This document shows, piece after piece, positions 1-9,038 of a stretch of DNA of 64,000 nucleotides (position 1 is the stretch's first letter; every line of letters begins with the position of its first letter). The DNA is from Aquabacterium sp. GTDB taxonomy: Bacteria; Pseudomonadota; Gammaproteobacteria; Burkholderiales; Burkholderiaceae_C. A model generated the notes under the pieces. It had not been told where the DNA came from. It saw nothing but the letters and a program-made list of their open reading frames with translations, and searched no databases. Position numbers and translations under genes: made by a program. The stretch covers positions 84,405-148,404 of the forward strand of contig NZ_JACPYU010000014.1 in NCBI RefSeq assembly GCF_016195855.1, read 5' to 3'.

Positions 1-7
1 AGTATCT

Positions 8-1642
8 ATGTCTGCTGCGTCGGATTCGTCCTTGCCTGTTGTCATCATCGGAGCCGGTCTGGCTGGCCTGACGGTGGCGTTGCACCTGGCGGAAACCCAG
101 CCGGTCATCGTGCTGGCCAAGCGCCAGCTTGAAGAGGCGGCCACGGCCTGGGCACAAGGCGGCATCGTCGGCGTGCTGGGCAGTGACGACAGCATTGCCT
201 CGCATGTGCGCGACACGCAGGAGGCTGGCGCCGGGCTGGTGGACGAGCACACCGCCGAATTCATTGCCCGCCACAGCGCCCAGGCCGTTGAATGGCTGGT
301 GAGCCGTGGCGTGCCGTTTTCACCGGACCCCGATGGCCCCCTGGGCCTGCACCTGACCCGCGAGGGCGGCCATGCCGTGCGCCGCATTGCGCACGCGGCG
401 GACGCCACCGGCAAGGCCATCCACGACGTGCTGCTGGCCGAGGTCAAGCGCCACCCCAATATCCAGCTGCGCGAGAAATGGATGGCGATCGACCTGATCA
501 CCAACCGCCACCTCAAGAAGTCCACCCAGGAGCAGCAGGCCTCGCAGCGCTGCCATGGCGTCTACGCCCTGGACATCGAAACCCACCGGGTCGAGACCTT
601 GGCGGCCTCTGCTGTCGTGCTGGCCACAGGTGGTGCCGGCAAGGTCTACCGCTACACCACGAACCCCGAGACATCGACGGGCGACGGCATCGCCATGGCC
701 TGGCGCGCGGGCTGCCGGGTTGGCAACATGGAGTTCATCCAGTTCCACCCCACCTGCCTGTACCACCCGCAAGAGCGCAGCTTCCTGATCACCGAAGCCC
801 TGCGCGGCGAGGGCGGTATCCTGCGCCTGCCCGATGGCACGCGCTTCATGCAAGACCACGACGAACGGGGTGAACTGGCCCCGCGCGACATCGTGGCCCG
901 CGCCATCGACTTCGAGATGAAAAAGCACGGCGTCGACCACGTTTGGCTGGACGCCACGCACCTGGGCGAAGCCTTCCTCAAAGAGCACTTTCCGACCATC
1001 CACGCGCGTTGCCTGTCTTTGGGCATCGACATCGCCAAGCAACCGATCCCGGTGGTGCCCGCAGCGCATTACACCTGCGGTGGCGTGGTGACCGACCTGC
1101 ATGGCCGCACCGACTTGCCCGGCTTGTATGCCGTGGGGGAGACCACCTACACCGGCCTGCATGGCGCCAACCGCCTGGCCAGCAACTCGCTGCTGGAGTG
1201 CGTGGTGCTGGGCCGCACCTGTGCAGAAGACGTGCAAGGCCAGATCCCCGCGACGGCGCCCAAGGTGCCCGACTGGGACGAAAGCCAGGTGACGGATGCC
1301 GACGAGGAAGTGGTCATCGCCCACAACTGGGACGAGCTGCGCCTGGTGATGTGGAACTACGTGGGCATCGTGCGCACCACGCGCCGCCTGGAGCGTGCCT
1401 TGCACCGCATCAAGCTGCTGCGCAGCGAGATCGACGATTACTACGCCGCCTTCCGTGTGAGCCGCGACTTGCTGGAGTTGCGCAACCTGGTGGACTGCGC
1501 CGAACTCATCGTGCGCTCGGCCCTGTCGCGCCAGGAAAGCCGCGGCCTGCACTTCAGCCGCGACTACCCGCGCACCTTGCCGGTCAGCTTCCCGACCATC
1601 CTGTGCAAAAAACCGAAGAAGAAGGACGCCTGGCTGCCTTGA
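8..1642 (+). CDS. nadB: L-aspartate oxidase NadB
   Basis: Oxidises L-aspartate to iminoaspartate with FAD, the first step of de novo NAD synthesis; iminoaspartate is the substrate of NadA. The 544-residue protein has the usual family length. The Rossmann motif GAGLAGL lies at about residues 15-21, followed by the succinate dehydrogenase/fumarate reductase flavoprotein features: [20 protein letters not shown], the HPT motif in MEFIQFHPT, the active-site region REDALRGEGG-like (seen as TEALRGEGG) and HYTCGGV. The C-terminal helical domain is complete. The ATG lies seven bases from the window edge, so its ribosome binding site cannot be judged. It converges on a small minus-strand gene and is split from nadA/nadC, which lie on the other strand just downstream. 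Function is confident. Confidence 0.96.
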   Translation: MSAASDSSLPVVIIGAGLAGLTVALHLAETQPVIVLAKRQLEEAATAWAQGGIVGVLGSDDSIASHVRDTQEAGAGLVDEHTAEFIARHSAQAVEWLVSRGVPFSPDPDGPLGLHLTREGGHAVRRIAHAADATGKAIHDVLLAEVKRHPNIQLREKWMAIDLITNRHLKKSTQEQQASQRCHGVYALDIETHRVETLAASAVVLATGGAGKVYRYTTNPETSTGDGIAMAWRAGCRVGNMEFIQFHPTCLYHPQERSFLITEALRGEGGILRLPDGTRFMQDHDERGELAPRDIVARAIDFEMKKHGVDHVWLDATHLGEAFLKEHFPTIHARCLSLGIDIAKQPIPVVPAAHYTCGGVVTDLHGRTDLPGLYAVGETTYTGLHGANRLASNSLLECVVLGRTCAEDVQGQIPATAPKVPDWDESQVTDADEEVVIAHNWDELRLVMWNYVGIVRTTRRLERALHRIKLLRSEIDDYYAAFRVSRDLLELRNLVDCAELIVRSALSRQESRGLHFSRDYPRTLPVSFPTILCKKPKKKDAWLP

Positions 1643-1689
1643 TTGGCCGCCTGCCAACCCAGCGACCGCCGTGGATCCGGCTTTGCCGG

Positions 1690-1740
1690 TCCACCAGCGG
1701 CGCCCCCTTGAGGGGGCGCGCGAAGCGCGTAGGGGGTGGG
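1690..1740. repeat. GC-rich extragenic palindrome between convergent genes
   Basis: A perfect 8-bp stem (GCGCCCCC at 1700-1707, loop TTGA, GGGGGCGC at 1712-1719) is followed by a smaller CGCG..CGCG stem and a G-rich tail. It sits between the convergent ends of nadB and the ComFB-like gene. From memory, elements of this look (CCCCTTGAGGGG core) recur between genes in Comamonadaceae; only this one copy was noticed here. It may act as a bidirectional terminator, although there is no T-run. Confidence 0.6.
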
Positions 1741-1741
1741 C

Positions 1742-2038
1742 TTACCTTCGAGCGCGCATCGCGTAGCGGGCCTGCACGAACTCATAGGCAAACTTGACCG
1801 CATCCTGGATCAGCTGCTCGCTGTCCTGACGCTCTTTCTCGGTCATGTGAAAGGCCAGGTCCACCTGGTGGCGGATGTAGCGTGGCGGCAAGCGGTTGAG
1901 TGCCACGCAGGCCACGTCGGGCAGGTGGTCCTTGTCGAGCAAGGGGTACTTGGCGGCCTGGTCCAGAACCAGGTCGACCACCTGCTTTTCGTAGTAGTTG
2001 TGCAGCGTCGTGAAATCGGTGGGCATGACAGTGTCCAT
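1742..2038 (-). CDS. ComFB-like small protein
   Basis: A 98-residue protein resembling the late-competence ComFB family: an acidic N-terminus, HNYYEKQVVDLVLDQ, the LPDVACVALNRLPPRYIRH segment (the Asp-...-Cys-Ala-LN-LPPRY core is the family signature) and a helical end. The biochemical role of the family in proteobacteria is unknown; some members bind cyclic dinucleotides, which cannot be judged here. The start may be this ATG or the internal one five codons later; neither has a good ribosome binding site. It lies downstream of nadC but after a terminator hairpin, so it probably has its own promoter. Confidence 0.7.
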   Translation of the reverse strand: MDTVMPTDFTTLHNYYEKQVVDLVLDQAAKYPLLDKDHLPDVACVALNRLPPRYIRHQVDLAFHMTEKERQDSEQLIQDAVKFAYEFVQARYAMRARR

Positions 2039-2092
2039 CTCGATGGATTACACCGGACAGTGTCACCCAGCCGCGGCGTCCTGTGTCGTGAA

Positions 2093-2115
2093 AAAGGGGC
2101 CATGTTGGCCCCTTT
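2093..2115 (-). terminator. Rho-independent terminator after nadC
   Basis: A perfect 10-bp stem AAAGGGGCCA / TGGCCCCTTT with a 3-nt loop (2103-2105). Read on the minus strand it is followed by a run of T. It lies about 35 nt past the nadC stop and ends the minus-strand operon that runs from about 8.9 kb. Confidence 0.85.
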
Positions 2116-2150
2116 GTTGACTGGCGCCGCCCGGGCGCCTGGCTGAGGGG

Positions 2151-3059
2151 TCAAGCGCCGATGCGCTCCAGTACGCGCAGCGAAAAATCCACGGCCTTGA
2201 CATCCTTGGTGAGCTTGCCGATCGAGATGCGGTCCACACCGGTGACGGCGATGTCGCGCAACTGGTCCAGGGTGACACCGCCAGACACTTCCAGCAGCGC
2301 CTCGCCCTTGGCCATTTCCTGGTTGATGGCCACGGCCGCACGCATCATGTCGTAGTCGAAGTTGTCCAGCAGGACGCTGACGGCGCCCGCGGCCAGGGCT
2401 TCGCGCAGCTCGGCGAGGTTTTCCACTTCGACCTGAATGGTGATCTGCTCGCGCTGGGGCGAGGGCTGGGCCGCCACCAGGGCCTGCGCGTTCTTCACGG
2501 CAGCTGTCACGCTGCCAGCGGCGGCGATGTGGTTCTCCTTGATCAGGATGCCGTCGTACAGGGCCAGGCGCTGGTTGGCGCCACCACCGACGCGCACCGC
2601 GTATTTCTGGGCCAGACGCAGGCCAGGCAGGGTCTTGCGGGTGTCCAGCACCACGCAGCCACGCGGGTTGGGCGAAGCACCTTCAATGGCCTTCATGTGG
2701 CGGTGGGTGAGGGTGGCCACCGCCGACAGGGTCTGCAGGAAGTTGATGCCGGGGCGCTCGGCCGTGAGCATGGCGCGCGCATCGCATTCGATCCGGCAGA
2801 CCTCGGTGTCGGGCGCCATCAGCGCGCCTTCGGCATAGGCCCAGGTGATGGTGGCTTTCGGGTCGAGCTTGAAGAGGCAGGCCTCGAACCACTCGCGGCC
2901 ACACAACACGGCCTCTTCGCGCACGATCAGGCGGGACTTCACGCGCTGGCCTGCGGGCACCAGTTGCGCCGTCCAGTCGCACACGCCCACGTCCTCGAAC
3001 AGGGCATCGCGCACATTGCGCTCACGGGCTTCTTGCAGGGTCTCGTTGTGGTCGAACAT
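2151..3059 (-). CDS. nadC: Nicotinate-nucleotide diphosphorylase (carboxylating) NadC
   Basis: Quinolinate phosphoribosyltransferase: converts quinolinate and PRPP to nicotinate mononucleotide, the step after NadA. About 302 residues from the chosen ATG. Family motifs are DTRKTLPGLR (phosphoribosyl and quinolinate binding), HRxN-like HRHMKAIEG, LIKENH and the C-terminal barrel segments VEVENLAE, LLDNFD and EVSGGV. An upstream in-frame TTG at 3101 would add 14 residues (RSTSPRYRST...), which look non-conserved, so the ATG beginning MFDHNETLQ is preferred. It lies 57 nt after the nadA stop in the same operon. Confidence 0.95.
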   Translation of the reverse strand: MFDHNETLQEARERNVRDALFEDVGVCDWTAQLVPAGQRVKSRLIVREEAVLCGREWFEACLFKLDPKATITWAYAEGALMAPDTEVCRIECDARAMLTAERPGINFLQTLSAVATLTHRHMKAIEGASPNPRGCVVLDTRKTLPGLRLAQKYAVRVGGGANQRLALYDGILIKENHIAAAGSVTAAVKNAQALVAAQPSPQREQITIQVEVENLAELREALAAGAVSVLLDNFDYDMMRAAVAINQEMAKGEALLEVSGGVTLDQLRDIAVTGVDRISIGKLTKDVKAVDFSLRVLERIGA

Positions 3060-3116
3060 GGTGGAGCGATATCGGGGAGAAGTCGAACGGAGGGCGGTCA
3101 AGCCGCAATCAGGGGA

Positions 3117-4238
3117 TCAGGCCGCGCCGATATGGGGCACGAAACCTTGCGCGGGCTTGCTGATGGCTGCGGGGTTCTTCGCGACGAAGTCCAGCATGCG
3201 GTCGATGCAACCGTGGGCTTTCACACGGATGGCTTCATCCACGGCGATCTCGCCCGTGCCTTTTTCCAGGCAGTCCAGCACGCCCTGCAGGCCGTTCATG
3301 GCCATCCAGGGGCAGTGTGCGCAGCTCTTGCAGGTGGCGCTGTTGCCGGCGGTCGGTGCCTCGATCAGCACCTTGCTGGGTGCCATCTGGCGCATGCGGT
3401 GCAGGATGCCGTTGTCGGTGGCCACGATGAACTCGGGCGCGTCGGACTCGACCACGGCCTTGAGCAGCTGCGAGGTCGAGCCGACCACATCGGCCTGGGC
3501 CACCACGCTCTCGGGCGACTCGGGGTGCACCAGCACCAGGGCTTTGGGGTGGTCCTTCTTGAGCAGGTCCAGCTCCAGGCCCTTGAACTCGTCGTGCACG
3601 ATGCAGGCGCCGTTCCACATCAGCATGTCGGCGCCGGTTTCCTTCTGGATGTAGCGGCCCAGGTGGCGATCTGGCGCCCACAGGATCTTCTCGCCCTGGT
3701 CCTTGAGGTGCTTGACGATGGACAGGGCACACGAACTCGTCACCATCCAGTCGGCGCGGGCCTTGACCGCCGCGCTGGTGTTGGCATAGACCACGACCTT
3801 GCGATCCGGGTGCGCGTCGCAGAACTTGATGAAGTCTTCGGCAGGGCAGCCCAGGTCCAGCGAGCAGGTGGCGTCCAGGTCGGGCATCAGCACGCGCTTG
3901 CCAGGGCTGAGGATCTTGGACGATTCGCCCATGAACTTCACCCCCGCCACGATCAGGGTCTGGGCGCTGTGGTCACGGCCAAAGCGCGCCATCTCCAGCG
4001 AGTCCGACACGCAGCCACCGGTTTCCTGCGCCAGGTCCTGCAGGTCGCCGTCCACGTAGTAGTGGGCCACCAGCACGGCGTTGCGCTCTTTCAGCAGGGT
4101 CTTGATGCGCGTCTTGATCTCGGCTTTGGCATCGGCGCTCAGGGGTGCGGGCACCTTGGCCCAGGCGTGAGCGGTGCAGGTGGCGCCGGTGGCGTCCTGC
4201 AGGTCGTAGTCGTACGAAACAGTGTTGGCGGAACTCAT
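3117..4238 (-). CDS. nadA: Quinolinate synthase NadA
   Basis: Condenses iminoaspartate (from NadB) with dihydroxyacetone phosphate to quinolinate with a [4Fe-4S] cluster. 373 residues, matching the long bacterial NadA type. Conserved pieces are [67 protein letters not shown] and the cysteine-rich [18 protein letters not shown] that supplies a cluster ligand. The ATG overlaps the stop of the upstream PAP2 gene (ATGA), so the two are probably translationally coupled, an unusual neighbour for NAD synthesis. Confidence 0.97.
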   Translation of the reverse strand: MSSANTVSYDYDLQDATGATCTAHAWAKVPAPLSADAKAEIKTRIKTLLKERNAVLVAHYYVDGDLQDLAQETGGCVSDSLEMARFGRDHSAQTLIVAGVKFMGESSKILSPGKRVLMPDLDATCSLDLGCPAEDFIKFCDAHPDRKVVVYANTSAAVKARADWMVTSSCALSIVKHLKDQGEKILWAPDRHLGRYIQKETGADMLMWNGACIVHDEFKGLELDLLKKDHPKALVLVHPESPESVVAQADVVGSTSQLLKAVVESDAPEFIVATDNGILHRMRQMAPSKVLIEAPTAGNSATCKSCAHCPWMAMNGLQGVLDCLEKGTGEIAVDEAIRVKAHGCIDRMLDFVAKNPAAISKPAQGFVPHIGAA

Positions 4239-4996
4239 GATGTCGAACGGGAAAGACGTCGTCGGTCGGCCCAGGCTACCAGTTCACACGATAACCATAT
4301 GGCGTAGAAGGCAAAGATGATGTCGCTGAGGAAGTGCCCCCCCTGCATCATGCGGCCCATGCCCACAATGCCACCAGCAACGGTGCCGATCAAGAGCCAG
4401 CGGCGGCGCCAGACCGGGCCGCAGGTCAGCCCCAGGCTCATCAAGGCGAAACCGGCTGCCGCGTGGCTGCTGACAAAGCTGCGGTGGTGGGTGGTGTCAT
4501 CGCCGGGGTTGAAGGGGCCGTGGTAGACCTCCTGCCCGCCGAACTGCTCAACCTGGACAGGGCGAGGGCGCCCCATCAGGCCCTTGCAAAGCCCTTCCAC
4601 TACCAGTCCATTGCCCAGCAGCGCCGCGCAGACGGATACGGTGGCCAGGTGGCGCCAGGCACCCGTGCTGCGGCTTGCCAGCTCTGTGCGGCCCAGCTTC
4701 TGGAACAGGCGTGCAATCCAGGGGGCCAGCAAGGCAAACAGCGCCAGGGCGACGATCAGGCCGCGGCCCAGCCAGGGCGTCCAGTCATACAGCGCACGCA
4801 CCAGGGCGTCATCGCGGTGAAAGAAGCCGCGCTCGGCGCTGTAGTAGTTCACGGACACCAGCAAGTCCAGCCCCGGGAACTGGGCAAAGATCGCCAGCGA
4901 AAAAAACAGGCCAGCCCAGATCAGCCGGGTGTCCAGCTCATCCGGGTTGTCTGCTTCGTGATGGCGCCTTGAACGACGCCGGAACTCACTGTCCAT
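4235..4996 (-). CDS. PAP2-family membrane phosphatase
   Basis: Integral membrane lipid or lipid-pyrophosphate phosphatase (253 residues). All three PAP2 motifs are present: KGLMGRPRP (KX6RP), [11 protein letters not shown] (with the nucleophile-side His, SSH in place of PSGH) and [12 protein letters not shown] (RX5HX3D). About five to six hydrophobic segments are visible, from [16 protein letters not shown] onward. A variant SSH motif of this kind occurs in lipid A phosphatases and undecaprenyl-PP phosphatases; the substrate is not decided by sequence. The ATG ([11 protein letters not shown]) overlaps the end of the upstream GT-C gene by 11 nt, and the stop overlaps nadA. Longer in-frame starts lie inside the upstream gene and read as shadow sequence. 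Confidence 0.85.
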   Translation of the reverse strand: MDSEFRRRSRRHHEADNPDELDTRLIWAGLFFSLAIFAQFPGLDLLVSVNYYSAERGFFHRDDALVRALYDWTPWLGRGLIVALALFALLAPWIARLFQKLGRTELASRSTGAWRHLATVSVCAALLGNGLVVEGLCKGLMGRPRPVQVEQFGGQEVYHGPFNPGDDTTHHRSFVSSHAAAGFALMSLGLTCGPVWRRRWLLIGTVAGGIVGMGRMMQGGHFLSDIIFAFYAIWLSCELVAWADRRRLSRSTS

Positions 4997-6779
4997 CAGT
5001 CGAATAAGGTTTGTCCGCACCACTTTGTTCCAGGTAGCTCTTCTGGTCATAGCCCAGGAAGCCGCGCAGGAAGAACAGGTGCATTTCAACGTTGCGATCA
5101 GGCCCCACCGCGATCTTGGTCGATTTCAGCGGGCGGATGATGGCAAAGCGCTTGGTGATCTCGTCCGGCTTGGGGTTGCTGGTCAGCAGCAGCACATCGG
5201 CACCCACCTTGTTGGGCAGGCTGCGCGTCATCTCGTAGTGGTCCTGACGCAGGCCCTTGGGGTTCCATGCCAGCGTCTTCACGTTGTAGCGGCGCCAGTG
5301 GTAGGCCGCTTCGGTGATGAGCAGGCGCGAGTCGGTCAGCACCGGCAGGCCGGTGACGATGGGGTCTTCCAGCTCGGGGGCCAGATCGGCAAACGCCTCC
5401 TGCCAGCCACGCATGCGCACCAGCACATCCAGCTTGGAGGTCAGTGTCGGCCCGACGATGTCGCGCAGGTGCAGGGTGATGGACGTCAGCACCAGGTTGG
5501 TGGCCAGCACGGCCACCAGCCAGCCTGTCGGGCGACGCGAGGCCAGGGGCACCAGCGGTTGACTCAGACGCGAGGCGATCAGCAGCGTGAAGCCCACCAT
5601 CGATGGCGCAGCCCAGTTCACGTGGGCATCGGCATACAGCGCCTGCACGATGGCGACGATCTGCAGCGGCAGGCTCATGGCCCACAGGAAGCGGTAGCTC
5701 GACACCGATGCCAGGTAGTAGGCCGAGTTGCGCACCACCGGGCGTTTGGCGGGCGTGCCATCTGCCGTGGTGCCCGGTTGGCTGGATGGCTGGGCCTGGG
5801 TGGAGTTCTTCCACTGGCTGGGCGGCATCATCTGGCTGGACGATGCCCACTGGCTGGTCGGGGCGGTATTGGGGTTGTTGGGGGCCGGTGTGCGCTTGAA
5901 CAACCAAAGGCCTGCGATCACGGCCAGGGGGCCCAGCATCAGGACTTGTCCGGCCAGGAACACCAGCGTCGGCAGGATGCCACCCGAACGGTCGGATTGC
6001 GCAGTCAGCTCGACCGTGTGCTGCATGGTCGGGAAGCCGTTCTGCGCATTCCAGATCAGGTTGGGCGACAGCAGGGCCAGCGCGATGACGGCGGCCACCC
6101 AGGGGCCGAGCCGGAACACACCACGCTCGGGGCCATGCACGGCCCACAAGGTCCAGACCGCGGTCAAGGCAAACGCCGCCATGGTGTACTTGCCCATCAG
6201 GCCCACGCCACACACCAGGCCCAGCAGCACCCAGTGGCTCATGCGGTTGGTGACCTGCGCGCGCCACAAGGCCCACGAGGCCAGTGTCCAGCACAAGATC
6301 AAGGGCGCGTCCGTCGAGGCGAACATGCCCATCAGGCCCACCATGGGGATGGTCATGAACAAGGCGCCGGCCACCATGCCGGTGCGCACGCCGCTGCTGG
6401 TTGGCCACAGCGCGCGCGCCAGCCCGACCATGCTCAAGGCCGTGGCAGGGTAGAGCAGCATCACGATGGCCTTGACACCCAGCACGCCTGAACCGAACAG
6501 CGCCGTGCTCAACCAGATCAGCCCGGCGATCAAGGGTGGCTTGGAGAAATAACCCCAGGCCAGGTGCTTGGACCAGTCCCAATACTGGGCCTCGTCAAAG
6601 AACAGCGAGATGCCCGAGTGCTTGACCACCCACAGCCGGTACACAAAGAGCACTGCGACCAGTGCCAGCAGCTTCCACATGCGTGGGCCCCAGATCTTGG
6701 GCCAGCGTTGTCCTGATGGGCGTTTGGCCACTGGTGCAGCGCCAGTGGATACAACTAATGCATTTGTGGGTTGGTTCAT
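4986..6779 (-). CDS. GT-C family glycosyltransferase, ArnT/PMT-like
   Basis: A 597-residue multi-membrane protein of the dolichyl-phosphate-mannose mannosyltransferase (PMT_2/ArnT) superfamily. The first periplasmic loop carries the acidic motif in LFFDEAQYWDWSKHLAWGYFSKPP, the catalytic loop of GT-C enzymes that take sugar from a polyprenyl-phosphate donor. At least ten hydrophobic segments follow. About residues 298-350 form a low-complexity linker rich in Ser, Gln, Pro and Asn, with SQW occurring twice, which is not part of the core fold. The GT2 gene 31 nt upstream would supply the polyprenyl-phosphate sugar. Acceptor (lipid A, glycan or protein) is unknown. Confidence 0.83.
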   Translation of the reverse strand: MNQPTNALVVSTGAAPVAKRPSGQRWPKIWGPRMWKLLALVAVLFVYRLWVVKHSGISLFFDEAQYWDWSKHLAWGYFSKPPLIAGLIWLSTALFGSGVLGVKAIVMLLYPATALSMVGLARALWPTSSGVRTGMVAGALFMTIPMVGLMGMFASTDAPLILCWTLASWALWRAQVTNRMSHWVLLGLVCGVGLMGKYTMAAFALTAVWTLWAVHGPERGVFRLGPWVAAVIALALLSPNLIWNAQNGFPTMQHTVELTAQSDRSGGILPTLVFLAGQVLMLGPLAVIAGLWLFKRTPAPNNPNTAPTSQWASSSQMMPPSQWKNSTQAQPSSQPGTTADGTPAKRPVVRNSAYYLASVSSYRFLWAMSLPLQIVAIVQALYADAHVNWAAPSMVGFTLLIASRLSQPLVPLASRRPTGWLVAVLATNLVLTSITLHLRDIVGPTLTSKLDVLVRMRGWQEAFADLAPELEDPIVTGLPVLTDSRLLITEAAYHWRRYNVKTLAWNPKGLRQDHYEMTRSLPNKVGADVLLLTSNPKPDEITKRFAIIRPLKSTKIAVGPDRNVEMHLFFLRGFLGYDQKSYLEQSGADKPYSTDGQ

Positions 6780-6810
6780 GGTGTGTGGTCAATGACAACA
6801 ACAAACAACG

Positions 6811-7842
6811 TCAATGCGACTGATGCCATGCGGTGTCGGCATGCAGCTGGGGCGCTTCACTGGTGTGATACGGCGCCACTTCGCCACGGTCGTAGTAAAT
6901 GCGGATCAGCAACTCGGCCAGCACGCCTGTGGTGAGGAACTGCAACCCACCCAGCACGCAAAAGAAACCCAGCCAGAGCAGCGGTCGCCCGCCGATGTTC
7001 TGGCCGAGCATTTTCAGCACGGCCAGGTAACTCAGGATCAGGCCACCCACCAGCCCTACGCCTAAGCCCACGCCACCAAAGAAGTGGCCCGGACGCCCGG
7101 AGAAACGCAAGAAGAAATTCACCGCCAGCAAGTCCAGCACCACACGCAGCGTGCGCGAAATGCCGTACTTGGATTCGCCTCGTGTACGGGCATGGTGGCT
7201 CACCGGTTCTTCGGCCATGCGCGCAGGCGATGTCACCGTGGCCATCCACGCGGGGATGAATCGGTGCATCTCGCCATACAGGCTCACGCGCTTGAGCACG
7301 CTGGCGCGGTAGGCCTTCAGGCTGCAACCCAGATCCTGAAACTCCAGTTGCGTGATCTTGCGGATCAGGCGGTTGGCAATGCGCGAGGGCACCTTGCGCA
7401 GCCACAGGCCATCCTGGCGGTTCTGACGCCAGCCCGCCACCAGGTCCAGGTCTTCGCGCAGCAGGCGCGCCACCAGCTTGGGGATGTCCTTGGGGTCGTT
7501 CTGCAGGTCGCCATCCAGCGTCACGATGACATCACCACGTGCGGCATCGATGCCGGCTTGCATGGCCGCCGTCTGACGGAAGTTGCGCCACAAGTGGATG
7601 GGGCGAACATGGGGCCCGCGCAAACGAGCCTGCTCATCCAGCGCCTTCTGGGTGCCATCGCGGCTACCGTCATTGACGATGATGAGTTCCCAGTCGAAGG
7701 GGTAGTCGCCCAGCGCTTCGTGCATGGCCGTGACAAAGGGCTCGACGTTGTCGACCTCGTTGTACATCGGCACCACCACGGACAGACGGTGGTTGGGCAC
7801 GGCATCGGTAGAGACGGGCTGGGCCGTCGCGGCAACATTCAT
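6811..7842 (-). CDS. GT2 polyprenyl-phosphate glycosyltransferase (ArnC/GtrB/DPM1-like)
   Basis: 343 residues. N-terminal GT-A domain with SVVVPMYNEVDNV, the IVNDGSRDGT donor-binding motif and the DGDLQNDPKDIP metal motif, then a membrane-proximal helix and two C-terminal membrane helices (about 240-265 and 275-305). This is the architecture of enzymes that transfer a sugar from a nucleotide to undecaprenyl phosphate on the cytoplasmic face. The ATG at 7842 has a GAAAGTGAAG stretch upstream; an in-frame TTG six codons earlier is less likely. The next gene is the matching GT-C enzyme, so the two form a transfer module. Confidence 0.88.
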   Translation of the reverse strand: MNVAATAQPVSTDAVPNHRLSVVVPMYNEVDNVEPFVTAMHEALGDYPFDWELIIVNDGSRDGTQKALDEQARLRGPHVRPIHLWRNFRQTAAMQAGIDAARGDVIVTLDGDLQNDPKDIPKLVARLLREDLDLVAGWRQNRQDGLWLRKVPSRIANRLIRKITQLEFQDLGCSLKAYRASVLKRVSLYGEMHRFIPAWMATVTSPARMAEEPVSHHARTRGESKYGISRTLRVVLDLLAVNFFLRFSGRPGHFFGGVGLGVGLVGGLILSYLAVLKMLGQNIGGRPLLWLGFFCVLGGLQFLTTGVLAELLIRIYYDRGEVAPYHTSEAPQLHADTAWHQSH

Positions 7843-7876
7843 GACTTCACTTTCTAGCAAACAAACCCGCCCGCGC

Positions 7877-8911
7877 TCAATCAGGCAGACGAGCAGAGGG
7901 CGTACCCTGACGCAGACGAGGCTTGTTGGCCCAGGTCAAGACAGATGCCAGTGCGCCCGCCAGGACAGCGCACAGCAAGAAACAGACGTGCAGGGCCAGT
8001 GCCGCACTCACGGCATGGGCCAGGGCCGTCGATTGTGGGGGAAGATGGGCAGCCATGCCGGCCCAGACGCCGGCTTCGTACGTGCCGAAACCCGCAGGGC
8101 CCTGCAAGGGGACGATGGCCGCCAATTCTCCACCCAAAGCGCCAGCCCATGAGGTCAGCCAGGGCGCGGTGCTGACGGCAGACAACAGGAAAGCGCCAGC
8201 GGCGAGTTTCAGGCTCCAGTTGGCCAGCGTGGCCAGCCAGGCCAATGGGTGGTGGTGTTCGGGCTCCAGCAGGGCCTGCCGCAGCTTGAGCATCAAGCCG
8301 GCCAGCTTGCTGGAGGCTTGTGTTTCGCCCGCATGGCGCTCGAACCAGCGGCGCGACAGCTGCCCCAAGGCCAGCCAGCCAGCGGCCATGCCCGCGAAGC
8401 CCGCGATGCGCACCCAAAGCGGCAGGCCTGGCCACAACAAGAGACCCAGGAACGCGAGGACGATCACGTCCTGCACACGCATCCACAGCAGGCAGGCCAC
8501 CGCGCGCGCCACCGGCATGCCCAACTCGCGCGAAGCCAGCCAGGGGAAGCTGAGCTCGCCCGCGCGCATGGGCAGCAGGTTGATGGCCGCGTTGTGCATC
8601 AGGATCACCCGCAAGGCATCAGTGCGCACGCCCAGCCAGCGGTGGGGTGCCTTGTGATGCCCTTCCAGGTTCAAGACCACTTGCAGGCGTGCCGCCCGAA
8701 GCACGTAGCTGATCAGCAAACCGCCCAGGGTGAGCAGCCAGGTGGCCCAGTCTGGCCGCTGAAAGGCTTGCGCAACCTGGTCAAAAGGGGTGCGCGACAG
8801 CAGCCAGGCCAGCAAACCCAGGCCCAAACCCCAGGCCAGCGCCTTTTTCATCAAGGAGCTGCCGGGGGCTGTGCTGGCGTTTGTGGTGCGTGCGCTGGGC
8901 TGATCGGTCAC
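7877..8911 (-). CDS. UPF0104 / lysylphosphatidylglycerol synthase-type membrane protein
   Basis: 344 residues with about eight hydrophobic segments, first at LAWGLGLGLLAWLLS, and the family motifs YVLRAARLQVVL, MHNAAINLLPMRAGELSFPWLA and PLQGPAGFGTYEAG. Homologous domains form the flippase half of MprF and occur alone beside polyprenyl-phosphate glycosyltransferases, where a role in moving lipid-linked sugars is suspected but not proven. It starts with GTG. It is the first gene of the operon UPF0104-GT2-GT-C-PAP2-nadA-nadC, 34 nt before the GT2. Confidence 0.82.
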   Translation of the reverse strand: MTDQPSARTTNASTAPGSSLMKKALAWGLGLGLLAWLLSRTPFDQVAQAFQRPDWATWLLTLGGLLISYVLRAARLQVVLNLEGHHKAPHRWLGVRTDALRVILMHNAAINLLPMRAGELSFPWLASRELGMPVARAVACLLWMRVQDVIVLAFLGLLLWPGLPLWVRIAGFAGMAAGWLALGQLSRRWFERHAGETQASSKLAGLMLKLRQALLEPEHHHPLAWLATLANWSLKLAAGAFLLSAVSTAPWLTSWAGALGGELAAIVPLQGPAGFGTYEAGVWAGMAAHLPPQSTALAHAVSAALALHVCFLLCAVLAGALASVLTWANKPRLRQGTPSARLPD

Positions 8912-8988
8912 GGGGCGGTGCTAGTGCGGGCAACCTGACATTGTCCTGCAACTTGACGCAGGTCTGAAACACCACCCCCTGAAATGAC

Positions 8989-9013
8989 GGTGGCGCACCA
9001 GAGGTGCGCCACC
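8989..9013 (-). terminator. Strong hairpin after the EPS sugar transferase
   Basis: Perfect 11-bp inverted repeat GGTGGCGCACC / GGTGCGCCACC with the 3-nt loop AGA. It lies 26 nt past the stop of the minus-strand glycosylphosphotransferase gene and before the UPF0104 gene, so it probably ends the EPS minus-arm transcript. The T-run is poor (ATTTC), so termination may be weak. Confidence 0.65.
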
Positions 9014-9038
9014 GAGGGAGGGCCGCCGCATTGTGGCC

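Noticed and set aside
1690..1740. The GC-rich palindrome as part of a mobile element
   Set aside because: One copy only in the window, no transposase and no target repeats; it is treated as an extragenic repeat or terminator.
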